Source of the DNA: Chloroflexota bacterium
Lineage (GTDB): Bacteria > Chloroflexota > Limnocylindria > Limnocylindrales > CSP1-4
Length of the DNA: 6,784 bases
Reading direction: 5' to 3'
Assembly: GCA_021812735.1 (NCBI GenBank)
Contig: JAKAMV010000573.1
Span: 1 to 6,784, forward strand
This document shows positions 1 to 5,026 of the stretch, piece after piece. Numbering within the stretch: position 1 is the first letter of the stretch; each line of letters opens with the position of its first letter. The notes below the pieces were generated by a model. That model worked only from the letters and a program-made list of their open reading frames with translations, ran no database searches and was not told the origin of the DNA. Made by a program: the position numbers and the translations under genes.

Positions 1-407
1 CCGATCTTGCCGATGCCGGCGCCGTCGATGACGATCCCGATATCGCAGGCGCCGGTGGCGACGAGGCGGGCGACCACGTGCGCGAAGTCCGGGTAGTCCA
101 CGGCGTCGGGCCGGTTGGTACCGCAGTCGGTCACGCCGAGGCCCTTGCCCTTGAGGTGCTCGACGAGGACGCCCTTGAGCGCGAATCCGCCGTGGTCCGA
201 GCCGACGGCGACCGTGCGCGGGTTGGCGCCGGCTGCCGTCGTGGGGGTCGCGTCGGTGGTTGACGCCTGGCTCGCCGTCATCGAGGTCTGAGCCGGTGCC
301 CCGGCGCCCGGGGACGCCGACGACGCACCTGCCTCGACGGTCGCCAGCGCGCGCTCGACCAGCTGGCGGACCAGGGACTCGTCGGGGTGGCGCCGCGGAT
401 CAGCCAT
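1..407 (-). CDS. RpiB/LacAB-family sugar-phosphate isomerase with N-terminal targeting-like helix, 3' end outside window
   Basis: The first 135 residues are visible; the C-terminus lies left of the window. Residues 66-74 read VAVGSDHGG, the N-terminal signature of RpiB/LacA/LacB isomerases (aldose-ketose interconversion of phosphorylated pentoses or hexoses). DYPDFA (104-109) and CDIGIVIDGAGIGKI (121-135) match the next conserved blocks. The usual catalytic Cys in the ICGTG block is Asp128 here. Ordinary RpiB proteins start almost directly at the first strand, but this one has about 63 extra residues. Residues 9-26 can form an amphipathic helix (hydrophobic face L12, V13, L16, V17, A20, L21, V24), followed by an Ala/Gly/Pro/Ser/Thr-rich linker (about 25-63). 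That layout is typical of encapsulation peptides on bacterial microcompartment cargo. The start was chosen because ATG 407-405 overlaps the stop of the upstream regulator (ATGGCTGA), suggesting translational coupling. A later in-frame ATG at 281-279 would remove the helix and has no evident ribosome binding site. The family call is firm; the compartment role is inferred. Confidence 0.88.
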   Translation of the reverse strand, partial: MADPRRHPDESLVRQLVERALATVEAGASSASPGAGAPAQTSMTASQASTTDATPTTAAGANPRTVAVGSDHGGFALKGVLVEHLKGKGLGVTDCGTNRPDAVDYPDFAHVVARLVATGACDIGIVIDGAGIGKI

Positions 408-1374
408 GGGCGAGCACCCACTCGGCCGTGGCGTCGTCGCAGGCGAGGGCGTTCAGGGCGCCGGCCCGGATGGCGCCCAGCGCCACTGGACCGCGTCCCG
501 CGCCCGCGGCCACGCCCACGCGCAGCGGCTTGCGCGCAAGCTCGCCGATCGGCAGGCCGACGGTCCGGGCGTCGAGCTCCGGCCATGCGACCGCGCCGTC
601 GATGTCGAGGAAGCGCCCGACCACGTCTCCCACGGCCCCCATCGAGCGCAGCCGCGCCTGCTCCTCCTCGGACACGAAGCCCGACTCGAGGTGCGGGCTG
701 TCGGGCGCGGGGATGCCGAGACCGAACACCGCCGTCGGCGCCCGCCGGGCGGCGTCGAGCGTCTCGCGGATCGCCGGATCGTCGGCCAGGGCCGCGGCGA
801 GCTCCGGCGTGCCGACGATGGCCGGAGCGTTGAGCAGCCGGAACTCGGCGCCCGTGGTGGAGGCGAAGCGCTCCAGGATCTCGTTCGCGCGGGTCGGCTG
901 GGCCGACCGCGAGCTGGCCCCGTTCAACTGGACGATCTCGGACGCGGTGGTCCAGCCTCGCGGGAGCGCGCGCGCCACGGCCAGCATCGTGCGGCCCCAG
1001 GACACTGCGATCTCGCCCGACGGGTGCTGCCTCGCGAGGAGGTCCGCCGCCGCCTCCGCCACGGCGTCACGTGCGAGATCGTCGGCGAGGGCGCCCGCGG
1101 TGGTCGCGGGCACGTCGGCCACGGCGGCGGCCACGAGCCCGAACCGCTCGACAAGCCGGTCCTCGAGCTCCACCAGCCGGGCGGCGGGATGGACGATCTC
1201 GATGCGGACGATGTCCTCGGCCACGGCGCGGTCGAGCAGGCGGCCAACCTTGAAGCGGCTGATGCCGAGGCGGTCGCCGACTTCCTCCTGCGACAGGTGG
1301 AGCCGGTAGTACATCTGCGCGATGCGCACCACGAGCCGCACGTCGAGCTGGCCGCGACGGCTGTCAGCGAGCAT
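400..1374 (-). CDS. SorC/DeoR-type sugar-phosphate-responsive transcriptional regulator
   Basis: This 324-residue protein has the SorC-family layout. An N-terminal helix-turn-helix spans about residues 12-57 (MYYRLHLSQEEVGDRLGISR at 21-40, then FKVGRLLDRA). A sugar-binding effector domain of the SorC type follows, with VSWGRTM at 125-131, GLGIP at 218-222, GAVGDVVGRF at 246-255 and the closing block GALNALACDDATAEWVL at 305-321. Family members normally bind a phosphorylated sugar, which alters operator binding; Bacillus DeoR, for example, senses deoxyribose 5-phosphate. An upstream in-frame GTG at 1392-1390 would add six residues. ATG 1374-1372 is preferred because GGAGG (1383-1379) sits just before it and the protein then begins like family members. 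It is the first gene after a promoter and operator-like dyad, and its stop overlaps the isomerase start by 8 nt, so it probably controls itself and the operon to the left. The ligand is unknown; a pentose or deoxypentose phosphate is a reasonable guess. Confidence 0.9.
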   Translation of the reverse strand: MLADSRRGQLDVRLVVRIAQMYYRLHLSQEEVGDRLGISRFKVGRLLDRAVAEDIVRIEIVHPAARLVELEDRLVERFGLVAAAVADVPATTAGALADDLARDAVAEAAADLLARQHPSGEIAVSWGRTMLAVARALPRGWTTASEIVQLNGASSRSAQPTRANEILERFASTTGAEFRLLNAPAIVGTPELAAALADDPAIRETLDAARRAPTAVFGLGIPAPDSPHLESGFVSEEEQARLRSMGAVGDVVGRFLDIDGAVAWPELDARTVGLPIGELARKPLRVGVAAGAGRGPVALGAIRAGALNALACDDATAEWVLAHG

Positions 1375-1378
1375 CCGA

Positions 1379-1383
1379 CCTCC
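1379..1383 (-). promoter_or_regulatory. Shine-Dalgarno of the SorC-type regulator
   Basis: On the minus strand GGAGG lies 4 nt before ATG 1374-1372. It lies downstream of the alternative GTG 1392-1390 and so argues for the ATG as start. Confidence 0.65.
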
Positions 1384-1395
1384 AATGTGCACATT
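1384..1395. promoter_or_regulatory. 12-bp perfect palindrome in the regulator leader
   Basis: AATGTGCACATT is a perfect palindrome. It overlaps the left end of the larger inverted repeat at 1389-1420 and lies just upstream of the ribosome binding site. It may be a second binding unit of the same regulator, or a coincidence of the shared GCACAT word. Confidence 0.45.
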
Positions 1396-1420
1396 TGAGC
1401 ATACATGCGCTCACATGTGC
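1389..1420. promoter_or_regulatory. Probable operator: 32-bp inverted repeat
   Basis: The left arm GCACATTTGAGC (1389-1400) and right arm GCTCACATGTGC (1409-1420) are inverted copies differing at one position, around an 8-bp centre ATACATGC. The dyad begins about 11 bp downstream of the -10 hexamer, so a bound dimer or tetramer would block initiation or early elongation. Its size and position suit a SorC-family tetrameric repressor, and the regulator encoded immediately downstream is the obvious candidate (autoregulation). The binding itself is inferred. Confidence 0.65.
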
Positions 1421-1431
1421 GTCCTGTGGGC

Positions 1432-1459
1432 ATGCTAGCACCGCGCGGCGACAAGTCAA
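1432..1459 (-). promoter_or_regulatory. Sigma-70-like promoter of the regulator-isomerase operon
   Basis: On the minus strand TTGACT (1459-1454) is a good -35 element, followed after 16 bp by TAGCAT (1437-1432), preceded by TGC as in an extended -10. Transcription would start near 1425, giving a leader of about 50 nt that contains the whole operator-like dyad. The end of the hydrolase gene at 1488 is only 28 bp away and I see no clear terminator between them, so some read-through is possible. Confidence 0.6.
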
Positions 1460-1487
1460 GGGCCTGTGGGAGGCTCGGCCGGCGGAC

Positions 1488-2585
1488 CTAGCCCGGCCGA
1501 AGGGCGGCGTACACCGCGAACAGCGCCTCGTCCGCGACGATGCCGGGCATGCCCCACGAGGCAGAGAGGTACACGACCACCAGATCGTGCGCCGGGTCCA
1601 CCCAGAGCTTGGTTCCCGACTGCCCTCCGTGGCCGAACGCGGCCGCGGATGCCGGGTGCGCCGGTCCGGGCTTTCCCCACCCGAGCGCGTAGTGGCCGTC
1701 GTCGAGCCGGTTCTCGGCGCGGCCGAGGCCGTCGACCGTGGCCTCGCGGGTCGCCAGCTCGACGAAGGCGGGGGACAGGACTCGCTCGCCGTCGAGCTCG
1801 CCGCCGCGCAGCATGGCCCGGCCGAAGCGCAGCAGGTCCGCCGCGGTGCTCCACAGGCCGCCGCCCGCCAGGCGCAGGGCCGTGTAGCGCTCGGCCAGCG
1901 TCGCCGCCACGGCCGGCACCTCGCGGCTCGCCAGCCGGGCGCCGTCCCAGACGGCGATGTCGAGCGGCGGCTGGCGATCGCCGAGGCCGGCGGCGCGCGG
2001 GTCGAAGGTCGTCTGCCGCATGCCGAGCGGGTCCAGCACCGTGCGGTGCAGGATGGCCGGCAGCTCGTCGCCGGTCGCCCGCTCCATGGCCAGGGCGAGC
2101 AGCTCGAACGGGATGGTCATGTACGCGAAGCGGCTGCCCGGGGCGACAACCGGCTGGCGCGCGAGCACACGGACGAGGAGGCCCGGCCGGTCGATGCCGG
2201 CGCGGACCAGGGTCTCGATGCCCTCGTCGTCGATGCCGGTGGTGTGGGTCAGCACGTGCCAGGCGGTGAGCTGGCGTCGGGCGTTGTCGGCGCGGAGCTC
2301 GGGCAGGAGGTCCGCGAGCGGCGCCGAGAGCCCGAGCGCGCCCTCCTCGACCAGCCGGAGGGCGGCCGTCGCCACGATCGGCTTGGTGATCGACGCGATG
2401 AAGCAGACGGCGTTGGTTCCGATCCTGCGCTGGGCGGTCGGGGACGTCACCGCCTCGAGGCGGATGGTCCCGGCGGCATTGGCCACGCCCAGGATGACGA
2501 ACGGGAGCTCGCCCGCCCGGGCGCGCCGGGCGGCGACGGAGAAGGCGAGGTCGAGCGCGACGGGGTCGAGGCGGTGGGTCGGCAT
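1488..2585 (-). CDS. Serine hydrolase of the beta-lactamase/class C penicillin-binding fold
   Basis: The 365-residue protein belongs to the broad serine beta-lactamase-like family (esterases, peptidases, class C enzymes). The nucleophile motif SxxK is SITK with Ser65 and Lys68, inside CFIASITKPIVATAALRLVEEG. THTTG at 113-117 is a typical conserved turn. The third box is HGG (319-321) in FGHGGQSGTKLWVDP, replacing KTG as is common in esterase-like members. The second motif, normally YxN, reads YMT (155-157), so the Tyr is kept but the Asn is lost. No signal peptide or membrane segment is seen, so the enzyme is probably cytoplasmic. The frame stays open upstream to 2807, but that would run into the divergent regulator gene; ATG 2585-2583 places the start just before the domain. 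The substrate cannot be deduced, and true beta-lactam hydrolysis is unlikely. Confidence 0.88.
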   Translation of the reverse strand: MPTHRLDPVALDLAFSVAARRARAGELPFVILGVANAAGTIRLEAVTSPTAQRRIGTNAVCFIASITKPIVATAALRLVEEGALGLSAPLADLLPELRADNARRQLTAWHVLTHTTGIDDEGIETLVRAGIDRPGLLVRVLARQPVVAPGSRFAYMTIPFELLALAMERATGDELPAILHRTVLDPLGMRQTTFDPRAAGLGDRQPPLDIAVWDGARLASREVPAVAATLAERYTALRLAGGGLWSTAADLLRFGRAMLRGGELDGERVLSPAFVELATREATVDGLGRAENRLDDGHYALGWGKPGPAHPASAAAFGHGGQSGTKLWVDPAHDLVVVYLSASWGMPGIVADEALFAVYAALRPG

Positions 2586-2595
2586 GGCTGCCCGG

Positions 2596-2601
2596 AGCGT
2601 A
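2596..2601 (-). promoter_or_regulatory. Possible -10 element of the hydrolase gene
   Basis: On the minus strand TACGCT fits the TANNNT pattern and ends 10 nt before ATG 2585. No Shine-Dalgarno sequence is visible in those 10 nt, so a very short or absent leader is possible. No convincing -35 was seen. A hexamer this loose is expected by chance, hence the low confidence. Confidence 0.25.
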
Positions 2602-2688
2602 GCGTGACCTGAGGCAGGCGGGGCCGCGGGGCCGAGTCCGGCCGGCCGCACGCATCGGCGCCGGTCGATCGCGGGTTCCGGCGCGGAG

Positions 2689-2694
2689 TAGCAT
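2689..2694 (+). promoter_or_regulatory. Possible -10 element giving a leaderless regulator transcript
   Basis: TAGCAT, the same hexamer as at the regulator-isomerase promoter, ends six bases before the GTG start at 2701. The predicted transcription start would therefore fall on the start codon. No good -35 is seen. GGAG at 2685-2688 is a competing explanation as a ribosome binding site, but its 12-nt distance is long. Confidence 0.4.
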
Positions 2695-2700
2695 GCGGTC

Positions 2701-3453
2701 GTGACCGACACCGCCACGGCGCCGACCATCGGCGACGTGCCCGACCGTCCCGCGAGCCCCATCGCCGAGGAGATCCGGCTGCGCCTGGCGGATGCGTGGG
2801 GCGACATGGGTGCCGCCTGGGGTGTCGCGCCGGCGATCGCCCGGGTCCACGCGTACCTGATGGCCCGCCAGGCGCCGCTGACCGAGCGCGAGGTGCGCGA
2901 GGCGCTTGGCCTCTCGCACCGCGCCGCCAGCCTGGCCCTGGCCGAGGCCGAGGCGTGGGGGCTCGTCGAGAAGGTCGCCGAGCCGCGCCGCGTCGGCCGT
3001 CGCGGTCCCGCCGGAACGGCCTACCAGGCGATCGGCGACCACTGGCGCTGGTTCGGCCGGGTCGTCGCCGAGCGCAAGGTCCGCGAGGGTGACCCGATCG
3101 TCGAGGTGCTCGAGCGCACGCTCGCCGACACGTCCGCCGCGCTGGCCACGGCGCCGGGCGACCCCGATCTCGTCCGCCTCCGGGAGTGGCTGGCGACATT
3201 CCTGATCTTCGTGCGCCTGTTCGACCGCGCCGTGGGCCTGGTGTCGCGCCTCGAGCCGACGGAGCTGGAGCGCGCGCTGCGCCTCCTGGGCGAGGTGCCC
3301 GACGACGCGATCCTGCGCCTGGTCGCGCTCCTCGACGGCCTGCCCGACCGTGACGTGCTGGACCTCGTCGAGGCCCTGTCGCGCCTCTCGCCCACGAGCG
3401 CCCGCCGCGCCACGACGCTGATGTCCGGCGTGGTGAGGACGCTCGTCCGCTAG
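2701..3453 (+). CDS. GbsR/MarR-type winged-helix transcriptional regulator with C-terminal extension
   Basis: The 250-residue protein matches the GbsR-like branch of MarR regulators. A winged helix spans about residues 45-110 (ARVHAYLMARQAPLTEREVR at 47-66, then EALGLSHRAASLALAEAEAW at 67-86 and GLVEKV at 87-92). A basic wing follows (EPRRVGRRGPAGTAYQA, 94-110), then the characteristic linker helix HWRWFGRVVAERKVREGDPI (114-133). In this family the protein is a DNA-binding dimer, often responding to small solutes or drugs. Residues about 155-250 form an additional, mainly helical, Leu/Asp-rich region (LVALLDGLPD at 207-216) longer than usual for the family and of unknown role. Residues 1-20 are low-complexity and probably disordered. 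The start is GTG 2701. The gene is divergent from the serine hydrolase, with 115 bp between starts, so it may regulate that gene as well as itself; the target is not shown by the sequence. Confidence 0.85.
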   Translation: MTDTATAPTIGDVPDRPASPIAEEIRLRLADAWGDMGAAWGVAPAIARVHAYLMARQAPLTEREVREALGLSHRAASLALAEAEAWGLVEKVAEPRRVGRRGPAGTAYQAIGDHWRWFGRVVAERKVREGDPIVEVLERTLADTSAALATAPGDPDLVRLREWLATFLIFVRLFDRAVGLVSRLEPTELERALRLLGEVPDDAILRLVALLDGLPDRDVLDLVEALSRLSPTSARRATTLMSGVVRTLVR

Positions 3454-3463
3454 GCGGGGCAAC

Positions 3464-3520
3464 GCGGCGGCGGTCAATCGCCGCAACCGGCCGGTTCTGC
3501 CTGCCGGCCCTCCGGCCGGC
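3464..3520 (+). terminator. Cluster of GC-rich hairpins after the GbsR-type gene
   Basis: Three palindromic elements follow the stop codon. GCGGCG (3464-3469) pairs with CGCCGC (3479-3484). AACCGGCCGGTT (3485-3496) is a perfect 12-bp palindrome. GCCGGCC (3503-3509) and GGCCGGC (3514-3520) form a perfect 7-bp stem with a CTCC loop. No T-run follows, so this would be a non-canonical terminator or a 3'-end stabilising structure. It could in principle act on either strand, but only a plus-strand gene ends here. Confidence 0.5.
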
Positions 3521-3910
3521 CAATCCGGGACTCAACGGGCGCACGACGCGCTGAGATGCGCAATTCCGGGCAGCGCTTGTGGGGCGCGAGCCCTCGCGGT
3601 GCGCTAGGTACGCCTCGAACTGCACACCCGGAGGCACGGCGCGCCCGCAGGGTCCCGGAATGGCGGGCGAGCACGGATGGCTCTCGGCGAGTCGTCCGGG
3701 GCCCTTGTTCGCGCCCGGCCGAACCTCGCGGCTTGGCTCCGTCACCTATGCCCGGCTTGACTCGTAGCCGCAGGCGAGGCGCCCGATGCCGTCATTCATG
3801 CACGACATGCATCCGTGGGGGTCGAAGGTTGCGGATCCGCCGCTTCTGGCCCGCCTCCGGCTCCGCGATAGGCGCGAACAGTCATGGTGCGCATAGCTGA
3901 CGGACGTCCC
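3521..3910. other. Non-coding stretch with no recognisable gene
   Basis: About 390 bp between the hairpin cluster and the pdxS control region. Open frames exist on both strands, but their translations are Arg/Pro/Ser-rich and lack domain-like patterns, as expected for chance frames in GC-rich DNA. I looked for tRNA T-loops, rRNA fragments, CRISPR repeats and insertion-sequence ends and found none that hold up. The closest tRNA-like word, TTCGAG on the minus strand near 3615, has no flanking T-stem. It may be decayed gene material or an unrecognised small RNA locus. Confidence 0.5.
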
Positions 3911-3916
3911 GAGATC

Positions 3917-3953
3917 GTGACCCTGGGTCGGGTGCCGCGTGACCCTCGGTCGG
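3917..3953. repeat. Tandem pair of imperfect palindromes upstream of pdxS
   Basis: GTGACCCTGGGTCGG (3917-3931) and GTGACCCTCGGTCGG (3939-3953) differ at one base and start 22 bp apart, about two helical turns. Each contains an inverted repeat (GACCC-T-GGGTC and GACC-CTC-GGTC). They end about 50 bp upstream of the probable pdxS -10, a placement suited to an activator or an upstream repressor site. The factor is unknown. Confidence 0.45.
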
Positions 3954-4004
3954 CTGTTCCATCCTCTCAGCGGGCCACGCGCGCGCGGCCGAATCACAGG
4001 GCCG

Positions 4005-4013
4005 TGACATAAT
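4005..4013 (+). promoter_or_regulatory. Probable extended -10 promoter of pdxS
   Basis: TGACATAAT combines the TGn extension with CATAAT (4008-4013, five of six matches to TATAAT), the most AT-rich word in this stretch. The expected -35 position holds only GC-rich sequence, so the promoter would depend on the extended -10 or on an activator. Transcription would start near 4020 and leave a leader of about 94 nt. Confidence 0.5.
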
Positions 4014-4031
4014 CGAGAGCGAACGCCGGAC

Positions 4032-4063
4032 CGAACCGGTTCGAACGGGCGAGGACCCCGGGG
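4032..4063 (+). repeat. Palindromic elements in the pdxS leader
   Basis: CGAACCGGTTCG (4032-4043) is a perfect 12-bp palindrome and CCCCGGGG (4056-4063) is another of 8 bp. GGACG (4070-4074) can also pair with CGTCC (4086-4090). The leader can therefore fold, or the first element may be an operator. No known riboswitch class was recognised. Confidence 0.35.
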
Positions 4064-4113
4064 CCAGTCGGACGGCCGGCGCGCGCGTCCTTGTCCGGAG
4101 AGCCCAAGCCATC

Positions 4114-4998
4114 ATGACCGAAACCTCCACCTGGGCCACCAAGAAGGGCCTTGCCCAGATGCTCAAGGGCGGCGTCATCATGGACGTCGTCACCCCCGAG
4201 CACGCCAAGATCGCCGAGGACGCTGGCGCTGTCGCCGTCATGGCGCTCGAGCGCGTCCCCGCCGACATCCGCGCCGCCGGGGGCGTGGCCCGCATGTCCG
4301 ATCCCGCCATGATCGAGGGGATCATGAGCGCGGTGTCGATCCCGGTGATGGCCAAGGCGCGGATCGGCCACTTCGTCGAGGCGCAGATCCTCGAGGCGCT
4401 GGGCGTCGACTACATCGACGAGTCCGAGGTGCTCACCCCGGCCGACGAGCGCAACCACATCGACAAGCACGCCTTCAAGGTCCCGTTCGTGTGCGGCTGC
4501 CGCAACCTTGGCGAGGCGCTCCGGCGCATCAACGAGGGCGCCGCGATGATGCGGACCAAGGGCGAGGCCGGCACCGGCAACGTCGTGGAGGCCGTGCACC
4601 AGCTGCGTGACGTCCTGGCCGACATCCGCCGGCTCCAGGGCATGCGCGAGGACGAGCTGTTCGTCGCCGCCAAGGACCTGCAGGCGCCGTACGAGCTGGT
4701 CAGGCAGGTGGCGGCCGACGGGAAGCTGCCCGTGGTCAACTTCGTGGCTGGCGGGATCTCCACCCCGGCCGACGCCGCGCTCGTGATGCAGCTGGGGGCC
4801 GAGGGCGTCTTCGTCGGCTCCGGGATCTTCAAGAGCGAGGACCCGGCCCGCATGGCGAACGCGATCGTCCAGGCCACGACGCACTACCAGGACGCCAAGA
4901 TCCTCGCGGACATCAGCAAGGGCTTGGGCGCGCCGATGCGGGGGATCGCGCTCGAGACGATCCCCGAGCAGGAGCGGCTGGCGGTCCGCGGCTGGTAG
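4114..4998 (+). CDS. pdxS: Pyridoxal 5'-phosphate synthase, synthase subunit PdxS
   Basis: PdxS builds PLP from ribose 5-phosphate (or ribulose 5-phosphate), glyceraldehyde 3-phosphate and ammonia supplied by PdxT. At 294 residues it has the usual family length and needs no accessory domain. The catalytic residues are at the same positions as in Bacillus PdxS: Asp24 in [10 protein letters not shown], Lys81 in MAKARIGH (Schiff base with the pentose phosphate) and Lys149 in [11 protein letters not shown]. The phosphate-binding end of the barrel is visible as [15 protein letters not shown] and [14 protein letters not shown]. The family forms a cytoplasmic dodecamer that docks up to twelve PdxT subunits. 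The start ATG 4114 is preceded by GGAGAG (4097-4102), 11 nt away. It is the first gene of a plus-strand cluster, with pdxT starting 28 bp downstream. Confidence 0.98.
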   Translation: MTETSTWATKKGLAQMLKGGVIMDVVTPEHAKIAEDAGAVAVMALERVPADIRAAGGVARMSDPAMIEGIMSAVSIPVMAKARIGHFVEAQILEALGVDYIDESEVLTPADERNHIDKHAFKVPFVCGCRNLGEALRRINEGAAMMRTKGEAGTGNVVEAVHQLRDVLADIRRLQGMREDELFVAAKDLQAPYELVRQVAADGKLPVVNFVAGGISTPADAALVMQLGAEGVFVGSGIFKSEDPARMANAIVQATTHYQDAKILADISKGLGAPMRGIALETIPEQERLAVRGW

Positions 4999-5026
4999 GC
5001 CGGACGGGTCGGCGGAGGCCGGCGCG

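Noticed and set aside
1460..1487. Terminator between the hydrolase gene and the regulator promoter
   Set aside because: Only short GGCC words recur here; there is no stable stem with a T-run on the minus strand.
1395..2612. 405-residue open frame on the plus strand
   Set aside because: It is antisense to the serine hydrolase; the composition is typical of a GC-rich shadow and the hydrolase motifs on the other strand are unambiguous.
2586..2807. N-terminal extension of the serine hydrolase
   Set aside because: The frame is open, but it would overlap the divergent regulator by about 100 bp and the added residues are not domain-like; ATG 2585 suffices.
1456..3486. 676-residue open frame on the minus strand
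   Set aside because: It lies across the serine hydrolase in another frame and antisense to the GbsR-type gene. The translation is Arg/Pro/Gly-rich with no domain, while the competing frames hold clear motifs.
3600..3640. tRNA-like T-loop word on the minus strand
   Set aside because: The flanking bases do not form a T-stem, and no anticodon arm or acceptor stem could be assembled around it.
3556..3900. 114-residue plus-strand open frame in the intergenic region
   Set aside because: No ribosome binding site, Arg/Ser/Pro-rich chance composition, no recognisable domain.
4020..4113. Riboswitch in the pdxS leader
   Set aside because: Local palindromes exist, but they match no riboswitch class I know, and the leader is short and GC-rich enough to fold by chance.
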